The notes under the pieces: generated by a model | What the model was told of the DNA's origin: nothing | Database searches by the model: none | The model's input: the letters and a program-made list of their open reading frames with translations, nothing else | NCBI GenBank assembly: GCA_963575745.1 | Contig: CAUYUJ010018538.1 | Coordinates: 371,046-435,045, forward strand | DNA length: 64,000 nt | Source: Prorocentrum cordatum | Taxonomy: Eukaryota > Sar > Dinophyceae > Prorocentrales > Prorocentraceae | Reading direction: 5' to 3' | Shown here: one piece after another, positions 20,051 to 30,649 of the stretch | Numbering within the stretch: position 1 is the first letter of the stretch | Layout of the letters: each line of letters begins with the position of its first letter | Made by a program: the position numbers and the translations under genes

Positions 20051-21025
20051 ATGGCAGGCATGGCGCACACGTACAACAACATCAAGAGCTTCAAGAAGGC
20101 TCTCGACGCATCGGCCTTCGACACGAGGGAGGAGTTTCTCGCCGTAGTCAAGTGCGCCAACATCGAGGATATGTCGCCGTATCCACAGGACCCCGCGACG
20201 CCGCTGATGGTCTTTGCCCAGCACTTCGGCGTGGTTCCCGATGAGTACTGCTGCCCAGAGTGCGGCGCCGAGTTCACCATGAAGGTCAAGTCTGGGACGT
20301 CTGACCGCGCGGCGCGCTGGCAGTGGCGGGGCCCTCGCTGCGACCGCGCTGGCTGCTGCGACGCACGCGGCGACGTTGAGATCTCCATGACGAAGGACAC
20401 CTTGTTGGCAGATGTCAAGGCGTCGAACTGGCTCCCATTCTTCGACTGCATGGTCATGTGGGCCCAGGAGTACCCCCATTTGAAGATCGTCCACGAGCTC
20501 GGCAAGCAGCACAACGTCGCGGGCCCCTGGATGGAGAAGTTCCAGGATGTCGCCGCGTCTTACGTCGCCGACAAGATCTCGCTCCCAAAGCTGCACGAGG
20601 ACTTCAAGAAGCGTGCCAAGGCCAAGGGCAAGAGGGGCGTGAAAAAGACGATCTCCAAGAAGAAGCCGTCCAAGTTCATCGTGCAGGCCGACGAAGTCTT
20701 CTTGAACAAGTCCAAGGTCAGCCGCCTCGCGCCAGGCACCCGCCCCAAAAAGGACAAAGTGTGGCTGTGGGGTGCGGTCGTGCAGGGCAGCCCAGAGAAC
20801 TTCGTCTTCCGAGTCCTGGAGCACCCAGAGGACGCTTTCGACGGACGCCCCCGCGATAAGCAAGAGATGGTGACGAACTTCGACACGCTGGGCCTTCGCA
20901 AGGGCATGGTCGTCGCCACGGACGGGTGGCGCGCCACGATCGCTGCCATCAAGCACATCAGGGACAAGAATTTTGCGGCCGCCTGCCGACTACCTCGGAT
21001 AGGCGGAAGTGGGCCCGCTGGGTGA
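20051..21025 (+). CDS. Merlin/IS1595-like DDE transposase (C-terminus frameshifted or spliced)
   Basis: Residues 67-103 form a zinc ribbon: CPEC at 68-71 and a second pair, CDRAGCC, at 97-103, typical of the N-terminus of IS1595/ISXO2 and Merlin transposases. The catalytic core begins with KFIVQADEVFLNKSK (Asp 214) and continues VWLWGAVVQG, FVFRVLEHPED and VVATDGWRATI (Asp 291). A Lys/Arg-rich stretch at about 190-210 precedes it. The third acidic residue should lie about 35-36 residues after Asp 291, beyond the stop. In another frame a Glu codon occurs at 21028-21030, and that frame stays open to 21150. So either a frameshift or an intron separates the last catalytic residue. The terminal repeats and 9-bp target duplication support the family call. 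Confidence 0.7.
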   Translation: MAGMAHTYNNIKSFKKALDASAFDTREEFLAVVKCANIEDMSPYPQDPATPLMVFAQHFGVVPDEYCCPECGAEFTMKVKSGTSDRAARWQWRGPRCDRAGCCDARGDVEISMTKDTLLADVKASNWLPFFDCMVMWAQEYPHLKIVHELGKQHNVAGPWMEKFQDVAASYVADKISLPKLHEDFKKRAKAKGKRGVKKTISKKKPSKFIVQADEVFLNKSKVSRLAPGTRPKKDKVWLWGAVVQGSPENFVFRVLEHPEDAFDGRPRDKQEMVTNFDTLGLRKGMVVATDGWRATIAAIKHIRDKNFAAACRLPRIGGSGPAG

Positions 21026-21401
21026 CGGAGTTCCAGTACAGGAAAGCCGTCACGAAGACGCATTCGGTCGATGGCGGCCACATCTACTCCCTGCCGACGA
21101 AGACGTTCCTTTCCCACGCGGCGGAGGTCACACTGGCTGGGGGTATCTGACGCGGCGCCTCGGGTCCTGAGGCAGCAAATAATCTCGAGGCTCGGCAGCG
21201 CCTGTGATGCGAACTACATGCTGGGCTCGCGCGTGCATGGCGTGAGAATGGGGCCACCCATGCCTGGGGTTGAACAGCGGGTCCACGCCGCCGCGGCAAC
21301 AAAAAAAACATCATCCAATCATCAGCGCCGCCGCCACCGTCGTATCACGCCGAATTAGCAGAATTCCTTAAATCGCAGGGGTCCGAAACCGAACCGAAAC
21401 C

Positions 21402-21410
21402 GGTAATTAG
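21402..21410. repeat. right 9-bp target site duplication GGTAATTAG
   Basis: Exact copy of 16909-16917, directly after the right terminal inverted repeat (21370-21401). Confidence 0.9.
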
Positions 21411-22700
21411 TTGTTGGCTACTTTCCGGGCCAGGTTTGTTTGATATTCGAGAAATGAAGGGATGGGGAATATTCCATATTTTCTTGAAGCATTCCGCCTG
21501 CTTTGTTGAACCATGCTAAATTGAGGGAAAACATGACTTTGCTTGTGGCCATCGCTTGGCATATTCTGAATGTCATGTTAACGGTGATTCAAGTTCGCTT
21601 CCATATTTTTGTATATCTGCAGATCTCCCCCCAAGCTTGTTCCAGTCGCTTGTTAATTCTGCATGTATGTGTCCAGTAATGGGATGAGAAAGGTCATTCC
21701 CATCTCTTCCTGGAAAAACATTATGCAAAGACATCGTTGCGGCTAACAAGGAACCCAAGAACCGTGTTCAATGATCTTGATGTGCTGTGGGCTAGGGCAG
21801 TGGCTTTTTGCGCGCTTGTGTTGAGCGCTCGCTGGCAATGTAATCATACCCGGAGAAAGAAGAGGACAAAATGCCAGTGGGGGCGTCGTCCGAGCAGCAA
21901 TTGGAGATCCTCCAAAACTTAGATTGCCGCAAGAGCAAAAGTAAGAATCTTCGGCGGACCCATTGCTCTTGAGTGCATGCCCTGCACAGGAATTGGACCC
22001 AAAATTCATGGGCAATCCGATTTCTGTAGATCGACGATCGATTCCAAGAACATCGGCAGAGCCTGGGATACCTCATCTTCTTTAGCTTTGATATGCTTGA
22101 TCTCGCGCCCAATTCGTTTTCCGTCGCTTGGCCCGCAGCTTGCAGCACATCACCTTTTCCACCTAACGAACCATGAATGCCCCAAATATGTTTTACGCAT
22201 CGGACGGGTCTGCACATTTAGTACACGTGGCATACATATCACACCGTGCCGAAACATTCGACATTCAGGATAGGGCGTCGGAATCGGACCAACAGATGAG
22301 AGGTAGATTTGGAGAGATAGGAATCGAAATTGGAGAGATGGGGGTTGGAATCGGGAGGATGTGAGCCGGAATAATGGCATGATTTCATGCGCAATGATGC
22401 TGAATGAAGATGGGGGGCCGGATTCGTAGTCAAAGCCGGGGACGTGCGGGAAATCCAGTAGGAATCAGAAATGTCACAGGGTGGGATCCAGAGTCGCATT
22501 GGGAATTCGGCTATCATCGGAACCTTGTCCATTGCTTTGTTGATCGTCGTCATGGAGCCTGTCGTCGTTGGATTTGTCCCCCTCTAGAATATGAGTTGTC
22601 GTTTTTCCCTTCGTCGTGTGATAACCATATATCGAAAATATCATCGCGATGCCCTTCTTTGTGGACGATCCACGTATACAGAAAGAAAATGCCCTCAGGC
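21411..22700. other. AT-richer flank, no gene recognised
   Basis: Moderate GC, short frames only. A GGAGATAGGAATCGAAATTG-like imperfect repeat occurs at about 22285-22360. It forms the inner right flank of the inverted-block structure. Confidence 0.5.
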
Positions 22701-23385
22701 TGCAATATTGTTCCCTATCTAGGCTCTGCCTAGAGGGTTCTTACTCTCTTAGCTTAAATGGGGCCGGGCAGTGTAACACGCCCCGGGCGGTTCCCCCCGT
22801 CCCCGCCCCGCGGTTCCCCCAGTCGCGCCCCCTTAGCTTGTCTTAGCTTAGCTTGGCTTGGCTTAGCTTGGCTTAGCTTAGCTTAGCTTAGCTTGGCTTA
22901 CCTTAGCTTAGCTTAGCTTAGCCTAGCTTAGCTTAGCCTAATATAGCTTAGCTTAACGTCGCATAGCATAGCATGGCATAGCACAGCATAACATAGCACA
23001 GTATTGCATAGCATAGCTTAGCATAGCGCCCCCTTAGCTTGGCTTAGTTTATCTCGTCTTAGCTTAGCTTGGCTTATTTTAGCTTAGCTTTAGCTTAGCT
23101 TGGGCTTAACATTAGCTTAGCTTTAGCGTAGCTTTAGCTTAGCTGTAGCTTAGCTGTAGCTTAGCTTTAGCTTAGCGTCAGCTTAGCTTCAGCTTAGCTT
23201 TAGCTTAGCTTGAATTTAGCTTCAGCTTAGCTTTAGCTTAGCTTCATCTTAGCTTTATCTTAGCTTTAGCTTGGCTTTGGCGTTAGCTTAGCTTTAGCTT
23301 AGCTTTAGCTTAGCTTTAGCTTAGATTCTGCTTTCCTAGGGGCTCCAACTCCTAGGTAGGGTCGCACTGGGATATTTTTTTTGTG
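22700..23385. repeat. right inverted block: (TTAGC)n with matching unique ends
   Basis: Inner end 22711-22845 (CTAGGCTCTGCCTAGAGG, GGGCCGGGCAGTGT, GGTTCCCCCAGT) is an inverted copy of 15784-15915. Then come (CTTAG)n to about 22965, a (GCATA)n patch to about 23028 and TTAGCTTTAGC repeats to 23330. The outer end 23335-23385 (TTTCCTAGGGGCTCC, GGTCGCACTGGGATA) is an inverted copy of 14848-14905. Confidence 0.85.
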
Positions 23386-23389
23386 TTTT

Positions 23390-24206
23390 CCCCCATGCGG
23401 CCCAGCATTGGACCAGGTGACACGCGTTTTGCAGGCTGGGCCCGACGCCGGCGCGGGGCCAGCGCGCGTCTCACGTCGACGGCGTCGCGCGCGAGGGTAG
23501 TCCGAACCCGCGCCCGCGCCAGCCGCCCCCGGCCCCGCGGGCGAGGCGACCGCCAGGGTGCGGCCGCGCAAGACGGCCGCGTTCCAACCGACAGCGGCAT
23601 CACTGCGCACGAGCGTCATCAGAGCTTCGCGCGAGACGGCGCCTTCGAGCGTTCGAGGCGCACCCGCGGCGACTCGCCGCTGCGGTGCCCGCCGCGAGGC
23701 GACCTCTAAACAAATCACGATCGGGCAAATTCGCCGCGATGCGCGTGCATGGTTTCTGTCCCTGACGGGTCGATCGCGCGTCTGCGCGGGCGCGTCGTTC
23801 CGTTCGATTGCGCTGCCCTGCCCTGGCAGACGGCAGGTCGCCCAAAGCGCGGCGCCAACCCTAAATGCGACATGGCCGACGGGGGGTCGGCCCGATGGCG
23901 GCGCGGTCCACGGCGAGCGGCCCCGCGCGCTCCAGACGGCGCAAACCAGCGCTCTGAGATACCAAACCGATAGAAGAAATGGAAAACGGCCATATGGTGC
24001 GAAGCAAAGCGCGTGACCCGCGCCATCTTTGGAACCGACAGGGCGCTCAGATCGCCGTCGCTCTGAGAAGGGGCGGGAGAAGGACAGCGCAACACAAGAC
24101 AATGCGCGCGCGCGGGAAGGAGGGGTTGAAGCAGGGGGGCGGAGGGGGAAAAGGAGAAACATAAAAATACACAGAGAGAACAAACAAAAGGAGGGATAGC
24201 GATGTG

Positions 24207-24215
<9 letters not shown>
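23390..24215. other. GC-rich spacer, no gene recognised
   Basis: Very CpG-rich, open in several frames on both strands, with no recognisable motif. The long open frames here look like a composition effect. Confidence 0.5.

Positions 24216-24252
<37 letters not shown>
24209..24252. repeat. (TA)n(GA)n microsatellite
   Basis: A short TATATATA tract runs into about 17 GA units. Confidence 0.9.
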
Positions 24253-24253
<1 letters not shown>

Positions 24254-24575
24254 CAAAAACTTTGGGTGATAGGGGTAGGAGCAACATACGCATCCGCGAA
24301 AGTGTTTCTGCTTGACCCATGCGCGCTGGACTGGCCGTCTCACGAACGAGCATTTCAACCAATCATTGTTGCGAGCGATCGGTCTCGCGGGGATGCGCGG
24401 AGCGCGGGGATCTGCGATGCGCGAAGCGCCCAGAATAAACTGCCTCCCCCCCCCGTCCTTCTCGTGCCACGCCCGACGGCGCGGCCGCGAATGTTTCCGC
24501 GCTGCCACCTCGCACCTCCCGCGCGCCCTCGCAGCGCGCCTGCGCAGCTTCGGTTCGAAAAGTCGTGAGGCGCGC

Positions 24576-24795
24576 GAATGCAGAGGAGGAGGCGGAGAAG
24601 GAGGAGGAGGGGGGGGGAGGAAAAGTGGGAGAAGGAAGCGGACGAAAAGGAACTCATCCTCCTCCCGAGGAGGAGGAGGAAAAAGACAAGGAAGAGGAAG
24701 AGGAACACGAAGAGGAAGCGGTGGAGGAGGAAACGGGGGAGGAGGAGGGGGGGAGAAGAGGAGGAGGGGGGGGAGAAGGAGGAGGAGGAGGAGCA
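24576..24795. repeat. (GGA)n polypurine tract
   Basis: About 220 bp of GAGGAGGAGG and GGGGGGAGG-type sequence on the plus strand, with a strong purine bias. It can form mirror-repeat triplex or G-quadruplex structures. Confidence 0.85.
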
Positions 24796-24904
24796 GGAGC
24801 ACCTCCTCTCCCTTCCCCCCTCCCCTTCCCCTCCCTCGTGCCCCGCTTTGGAAACCGACTGAATTCCTGCGTCCCCCTTCTTCCTGGTCCAACCGTCTCT
24901 CCTC

Positions 24905-25250
24905 CTGTTCTTGATGATCGTGATGATCATGATGATGCTGAGCATGCTGCGGTTACTGGTGATGATCGTAAGGATTAGGATGCTGATCATGTCGCAGCTA
25001 CTGGTGGTGCTGGTGATGGTGATGATGATGCTGTTGATGAGGGTGATGATGCTAAGGATGATGATGTTGCTTTTGCTGCGGAGGACGATGCTAAATGGTG
25101 CTGGTGGTGATGATGGCGATGGTGGTGGTGGTGATGGCGATTGTGGTGGTGATGATGAGGGCAACGAGGATGTTGATGGTCATGGTGGTGGTGATGACGA
25201 TAATGGTCTCGATCAGCATGGGCATCGCTATTACCGGGACCAGGGCGACT
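24905..25250. repeat. (GATGAT/GTGATG)n array
   Basis: Trinucleotide-type repeats of TGATGATGGTGGTGATG sense, 50 bp before the pseudogene at 25301. A reverse-complement-type (CAT/CAC) array lies at 28018-28225 on the other side. Confidence 0.85.
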
Positions 25251-25300
25251 GATGCAGGAAGAGCCCGCAGCCTCCTTCTGCGTCCAGCCCGCGCCCTGCC

Positions 25301-27555
25301 ATGTCCCCCGCGACGCCCGGCACCCCGCTAGGTTCGGGGTTCGGGGCGATTCTGGACGGGGCGCTGGACAGCGGTGCGTCCGGCAGTGCACCGAGAGAGG
25401 GCGCGGGCACAGGAAGCGCCACGTTCGCCTGCATCAGGCGCGAGGAGGTCTGCGACCTGAAAGAACTATCCAAGCCGGGGCGCCAGTCCAAGTCGCAGAG
25501 CGGCGCTCCGCCGAAGGAGGGGGTCGAGCTCAAGTGCGACGCCGCGTGCGCAGCACTGGCCAAGAGGTGGAATAAGTATCCGAAGTTGCAGACGTGGCTC
25601 GATGGGTTGACCCCTGAGGTGGTAGCGGTCATCCACAGGAAGCCCACAAGGGCTGCCGAGTCTGGGGGCACCGGCAAGAGGGACTTCGGAACCATGCCGG
25701 AGAGCTCTACCCTGAGCAGGGTTGGCGGAGACGAGCGCCGCAGAATCCATTGGAGGCCGTTCCCCGTGCGGTCGAAGGATTTCCTGAAGTCTGACGAGGG
25801 CAAGGGAGCAGGGGACAAGGAGGCTGAGACCGCGTGGTAGCGAGCCCTCTTGAATGCCGAGTGCACCCAGATGATGGGAGGAGAGCTTCACCTGGGCGAG
25901 TTCCACTCGACGACTCGCTGGAGGGGAACTACACTGACTCGAGGCTCGGCGAGCGCGGTATGCTTTCCCCTGGTGAGCTCTCGGCTGCCATGGAGAGGTC
26001 TGGGACGCCCACGACGGCCGCGAGGGCAGAAGTTGAGGCCAGTCGGCCGCGGGTGCAGTCCAGATCGGGCCCATCCGTCGATCCGCCCATGACCCCTGGC
26101 CACGTTGACTCCTCGGGCGCGGATGCAACCCGCCCCGCGACCACCGTGATCGACCCCCTGGAAAGTAGGGCGGCCGCCAGGGCCAAGGCGAAGGCGTCGA
26201 TGGAGGAGCTCTACGAGGAGGACGCCGATGCGGCGAAGAAAGTCGACGCCCCCATGGACGTGGACCCCATCGTGGCCAGTGCCAAAGCTGCGCAGCTCGA
26301 CGCCGACATGAGCAGCGCCTCCTTGAAGGCCAAGATCTCATCAACTGTAGACGCCATGGTTCCGGAGGCGGAGTTGCTTATTACCCATGTGACCACGAAA
26401 GAGTTCGACCTTTCAAGTAAGACGCCGCAGGAGTTCGAGGACTTGGTGGAGGCCTTAAAGAACGCCATCGCGCGCGTAGAGGCCGAGAAGCAGAAGGCCG
26501 TTGAAGAGGTCGCAAAGAAGTGTTCTGAGGTGGTTGGCACCCTCTAGAGCGACCCCACGGCCGACGTCACGCAGGCGCGGGCGGCGATGGCTGATGTCCA
26601 GAAGACCTTCAACGGACAGGCTGGCGCCGTGGCAGCACTCAGGAAAAAGATAGCGGAGCTTCGGGGCAAGCTCCAGAAGAGTATGCAGGATGGATGCAAG
26701 ACGACGAAGATGGACAAGTTGAGAGGCAAGCTACACGCGGCCGCAGGGGAAGAGGGAATTGAGCCAGATACGATTCGGAACATCAAGTACTTGAAGGACA
26801 ATACTCACGCGTCCAACGGGGGCGACATCAATTTGGGGACCAAGGTGTTCGAGGAGAAGGCGGCGAAGCCAACGCTCGGCGATGAGGTGATCAAGAAGAC
26901 CGAGGACAGCGCCAACTTCAAAAAAATCTTCAAGTGTTTCACTGAGAAGGTCAGCACCGATGGCGCTGGCAAGGTCAGCAACTCCGCAAGCTTCAACAAC
27001 CCCTCGCTTCTACGAGCAGCGAGGGCCGCCATCAAGGGCGCCGAGGCGTCGGGCGGCCACGAGGTTCAACCGCCTCTTCAGCTGCGAACCGAACTCCGAG
27101 AAGAAAAAGGCATACGAGGCCATGGATGCTGCCTAGTACAACATCAACTACTTCGACATCCTGGAGGGCGGCAGCACGCTGAACCCGCAGCCGCACGGCT
27201 TGCCGCATTTGCACATCGTTCGTTACGGGGCCATTGCCGTGGCCGGCGCGCAATGCGACGCCGAGAAGCCCGTTGCTCAACAAATTGTCGACCTCATGGG
27301 CTTGTCTGGCGAGGACTTCGCGAAGACGGTGACCTCCGAGCCGAACCTCTTCGCCGCGGTTAAGAAGGGCGAGGTTCTCTACATGCCGCCAGGCGTCATC
27401 GCCTGCGCGCGGGCGGCCGAGAACACGACAGGCCTACGCTGGGCGACGATCAACCAGAAGAACAAGGACGAACTCAAAAAGGTGCAGATGGTTGTCGCTG
27501 CCTTGTGCGAATCGTACCCTACCTTGCGCGGCTCGCAGCATGGCTCGCGGCTGAA
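25301..27555 (+). pseudogene. gene remnant with coiled-coil protein, several TAG stops and frameshifts
   Basis: One protein can be followed through several frames. MSPATPGTPLGSGFG starts at 25301 and runs to a TAG at 25838-25840. After a frame change near 25910 the reading resumes with GMLSPGELSAAME and a Lys/Glu-rich coiled coil (NAIARVEAEKQKAVEEV), to a TAG at 26545-26547. In the same frame it then continues MADVQKTFNGQAG, a second coiled coil and FKKIFKCFTEKVS. After a shift near 27055 it reads NRLFSCEPNSEKKKAYEAM, a TAG at about 27144, then YNINYFDILEGG, HLHIVRYGAIAVAG and VLYMPPGVIACARA to about 27535. I do not recognise the family. Internal consistency between pieces suggests recent decay. 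Confidence 0.6.
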
Positions 27556-27779
27556 ATACTTGAGTCGACGAGCGCGACGTCGGGCCCGCGCGACGCCTGT
27601 CCGCGCCGTGGCGCACCGCCGCTGCGATGGACGGTTTGCAGATAGCAGTGCCGAGGTTTCGGGGCCGGCCTTGCTGCCTGGGGCTTGCCCGCGGTGGTCC
27701 GCGGGGCAGCGGGCTCGAAGCGGGCGGTTTTCGATGACAGGCGAAGCAGACAGTCAGGGCCCATGGGTCTGAGAGTTCG

Positions 27780-27895
27780 CCAGGGGCGGGAAAGGCATCG
27801 CCCCCCTCCTTCCCCCCCCCCCCCCCCCCCAGTCCTCTTCCCCCCGCCGCCCCCCTGCGCGCCGCGACCAGGGGGCGGGGGGGGGGGGGGCAGGG
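27780..27895. repeat. poly-C / poly-G tracts
   Basis: A C run of about 20 at 27815-27830, further C-rich sequence, and a G run near 27876-27890. The arms can pair with each other or form quadruplexes. Confidence 0.85.
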
Positions 27896-28017
27896 CGCCC
27901 AAAGGGGTCAAAGAGATGCCCAGGCAGGCCCCGTTCAAGTTTTTGGAAGCCCGATCGCGACTCTCTCCCCCGCCCGACGACGAGGTCGATGGCGGTGTTG
28001 GTGACAAGCCGTCGTCA

Positions 28018-28225
28018 TTACAATTTCCTGCATCGCCATCGTCATCCGCATCGCCATCACCACCACCACCGTCATAATCATCACCATCAGCATCATCATC
28101 GCCATTATCATCAGAATCATCAAACTCGGCATCCGCACCATCATCACCAACATCATCATCATCATCGTCGTCATCATCACCATGACCACCACAAGCATCG
28201 ACAGGATCATCATCATCAGTACGGC
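28018..28225. repeat. (CAT/CAC)n array
   Basis: CATCATCACCATCATC-type repeats, the opposite sense of the array at 24905-25250. The two bracket the pseudogene between them. Confidence 0.85.
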
Positions 28226-28229
28226 GCCC

Positions 28230-28840
28230 CCGCCCCCATGAGATCCCTGAGGGGGCAGAGGAACCCGCGTGCCTGACACTTGCAGCGGCTGCGGACCGTC
28301 AACCGACGTTTCGACTGGATCGGATCAAGCCCCACGGCTCCGACAAGCCCAATTTCGCCGACCCCGCCGTTGGCTTCCGACGCCGCCTGAGACCGTTCAA
28401 CGCTGGGTTGGCCTCGAGCCGCCAACGGCGAAACACATGCACGCGGGCGGCGGGGCCGCCGCTGGTCGACGGTCGGCGCGACGCGAACCTCTCGTACTTT
28501 ATGTTGCCAACGCTCTGGGATTTGCATTGCTATGCCCCTGGCCCATGTCCCAATCCCCGACCGTTTGAAACCGACTGTCTCCCCCTCCGCCCCCGAACCC
28601 ATACCCTCTCCCGTGCTTTCAGGTGTGTGCTGCTTTGTAGCCGTTGGGCCGCGGGGTATCACTTGGCTTGCTGACTTTGCGTTGCCACTGCCCCTCCTCC
28701 GGACTCTGCCGCGACGCGCCCGCAAGTTTTCCGCCGCTCCTGGGCTGACTCAAAAAAAGACCAGGGCGAATGGGGGGGGGGGGCGCAGAGCATACATGCA
28801 GCGACGAACGCGAATGAAGAACTATATGTTGCCTGATCCG
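28230..28840. other. GC-rich spacer, no gene recognised
   Basis: Short frames on both strands with no recognisable motif. A G run near 28772-28783. Confidence 0.4.
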
Positions 28841-29279
28841 ACTCTCAGTTCGGTTCCAAATCGGTCGAGGTACTGATGGGGGATGAAGTCGCAAACTCCA
28901 TGGAGTAACGCATTTCCCACGGAAAGACGCATGACCCCCGCCAGGCCGCGCAGTTCGCCACGGGCGCAGACCCCCAGCATGCGCCCCAGTGGCCCCCGAC
29001 AGGCTGTCTGGCACAGCCATCTGCGAAGCCTGCGCCGCGCCTCCTAGGAAGGCGATGCGCATTCAAAAGTACCCGGGCGCCTCGACTTCAGTTCCTCACT
29101 GCAGCGAGCCCGAGCCACGGCCACTGCCCAGACATGTAGGGTTTCGGCGGGGCCCGCGCCCCGTGCCCACGCTTGCCGTCGAAGACGATGATGAGCCCCC
29201 CTGCGTCGGAGAAGCTGCGCTCACCGATGATGAACTTGCACCGCGCGGAGACAAGTACCTGGGGCCGCGCGCTTCCGCT

Positions 29280-29405
29280 TCATCTCCTCCGCCTCCTCCT
29301 CCTCCGCCTCCTCCTCCTCCTGCCCCTCCTCCTCCTCCTCCTCCTCGTCCTCCTCCTCGTCGTCGTCGTCCTCCTCCTCCTCCCCCAACCCCCTCCTCCT
29401 CAGTT
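29280..29405. repeat. (CTCCTC)n/(CGTCGTC) pyrimidine-rich array
   Basis: Triplet repeats CTC and CGT on the plus strand. They give spurious poly-Pro, poly-Leu or poly-Glu frames. Confidence 0.85.
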
Positions 29406-29979
29406 TCTCCCCGCTCGGTCGTCGTCGACATTCTCCCCTGGCCCCCGATCTGGGCTCTCTTGGGCCGCCCCCAGGAGGCCTCGAATGATCCCCCAAGACG
29501 CCCCAAGAGGCGCCCAAGTCGGCCCCAGGCGCTACCAAGAGGCGTTTCAGTCGGCCCAACAGGCCACCGAGACGGCCCAGATAGGCAAAGAAAACGCGCA
29601 AACGGAGACCAGGGGATGGCTGACAGTTGACATGATCGTACTTTCCAGCCAAAATGAGTTGAACACACTCGGCTTCGGCCAACCATTTCGAAGCAAAGTC
29701 TGTTCGCCCGATTCCTCTGTAGAAGACGACTGTTTCAGCCCCTCCCCTCCCCCTTGCCGCCCCTCCCCCAAGCGCGCGGGGCATCCTCGAGGCTCTGCCG
29801 CGGCGCGAGAACGGCCCAGCCGCGATCGACGTCGGCGCGCGCGCAGCAGCGGACGTTGTTGGCGCGCGCCCCAGGCCCTTGCAGGCAGGGTCGGCCATCG
29901 TGCGCGGCTCGAAGAGGTTCCCGCAGACTTGCGGCGGCGCGATGTTGTCGTCTCTGCCTCGCGGTCCATCGCATGCTCT

Positions 29980-30080
29980 CCTCGTCGTCGTCCTCCTCCT
30001 CCTCGCCCTCCTCCGCTCCCCGCCCCCCCCGCCCCCCCCCCTCCTCCTTTTCCTCCTCGTCTTCCTCCTCCTCCTTGGTT
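29980..30080. repeat. (CTCCTC)n array
   Basis: Similar CTC-rich tract with C runs, embedded in the minus-strand coding-like islands. Confidence 0.8.
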
Positions 30081-30649
30081 TCCGGAAGCGTTTTGCAGAT
30101 AGCGCCTCCGAATTCCAAGAAATCTCCCAGGCGCTTTCCAATGAAGGGCGCGCGGGGATTCAACCCGAAGAACCATGCCGGCAAGGCGCGCGGGAATCCC
30201 CGAAGTGGGGGGCGGTATCGCCGCTGCCCCTGAAGCCGCACGGGTCTGGGAGAACGTTGGCGGGATTGATGCCGATCTTCGCCGCGAACGTCTTCGCGTC
30301 AATCACCGCCTCGCGGGAAGCAGCAGGTGGGCGAGCGGCGCGGAGCGGGGCTCCCAGCAGATATCCGGGGCGGAGCGACCCCCCCAGCGGAACTGGGACC
30401 CTGGCAAAAACTCATGGGAATCTGACCGCGGGGAGCGACCGTGCTGCTCTTGCACTCCCGACGGACGAACGCACCTCCCGCCCTCCCCCCCTGCATCCCC
30501 CCCCCCCCCTGCCCATCTCCCCCCCCTCCCCCCCCTTTCCCCTCGCGACGAGAGCGCCGCCTTGCGGTCCTCGAGCCAGAGCCACCCGTCGCCCGCGGAC
30601 CAACGGGACTCGGATTTGCCTGGGCGGCAGGGGCGGGAAGGGGGGAGAC

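Larger units (their letters stand above)
16918..21401 (+). mobile_element. 4.48-kb TIR DNA transposon, Merlin/IS1595-like, with passenger gene
   Basis: Left terminal repeat 16918-16949 and right terminal repeat 21370-21401 are inverted copies matching at 31 of 32 positions. Both begin GGTTTCGGTTCGGTTTCGGA reading inward. A 9-bp target duplication flanks the element. Inside, both genes are on the plus strand: a two-exon P-loop NTPase gene (17207-19665), then a transposase-like ORF (20051-21025). The exact target duplication and near-identical terminal repeats indicate a recent insertion or mobilisation. The element lies between the inverted pentanucleotide blocks but shares no sequence with them. 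Confidence 0.9.

Noticed and set aside
23305-24183. 292-codon minus-strand ORF
   Set aside because: CpG-rich composition keeps several frames open on both strands; no motif seen.
25838-27146. TAG recoded as a sense codon
   Set aside because: Three TAGs are too few and the same gene also has frameshifts; simple decay explains it.
29221-30141. Long minus-strand ORFs rich in Glu or Gly
   Set aside because: They are translations of CTC/GGA microsatellites and GC-rich spacer with no domain.
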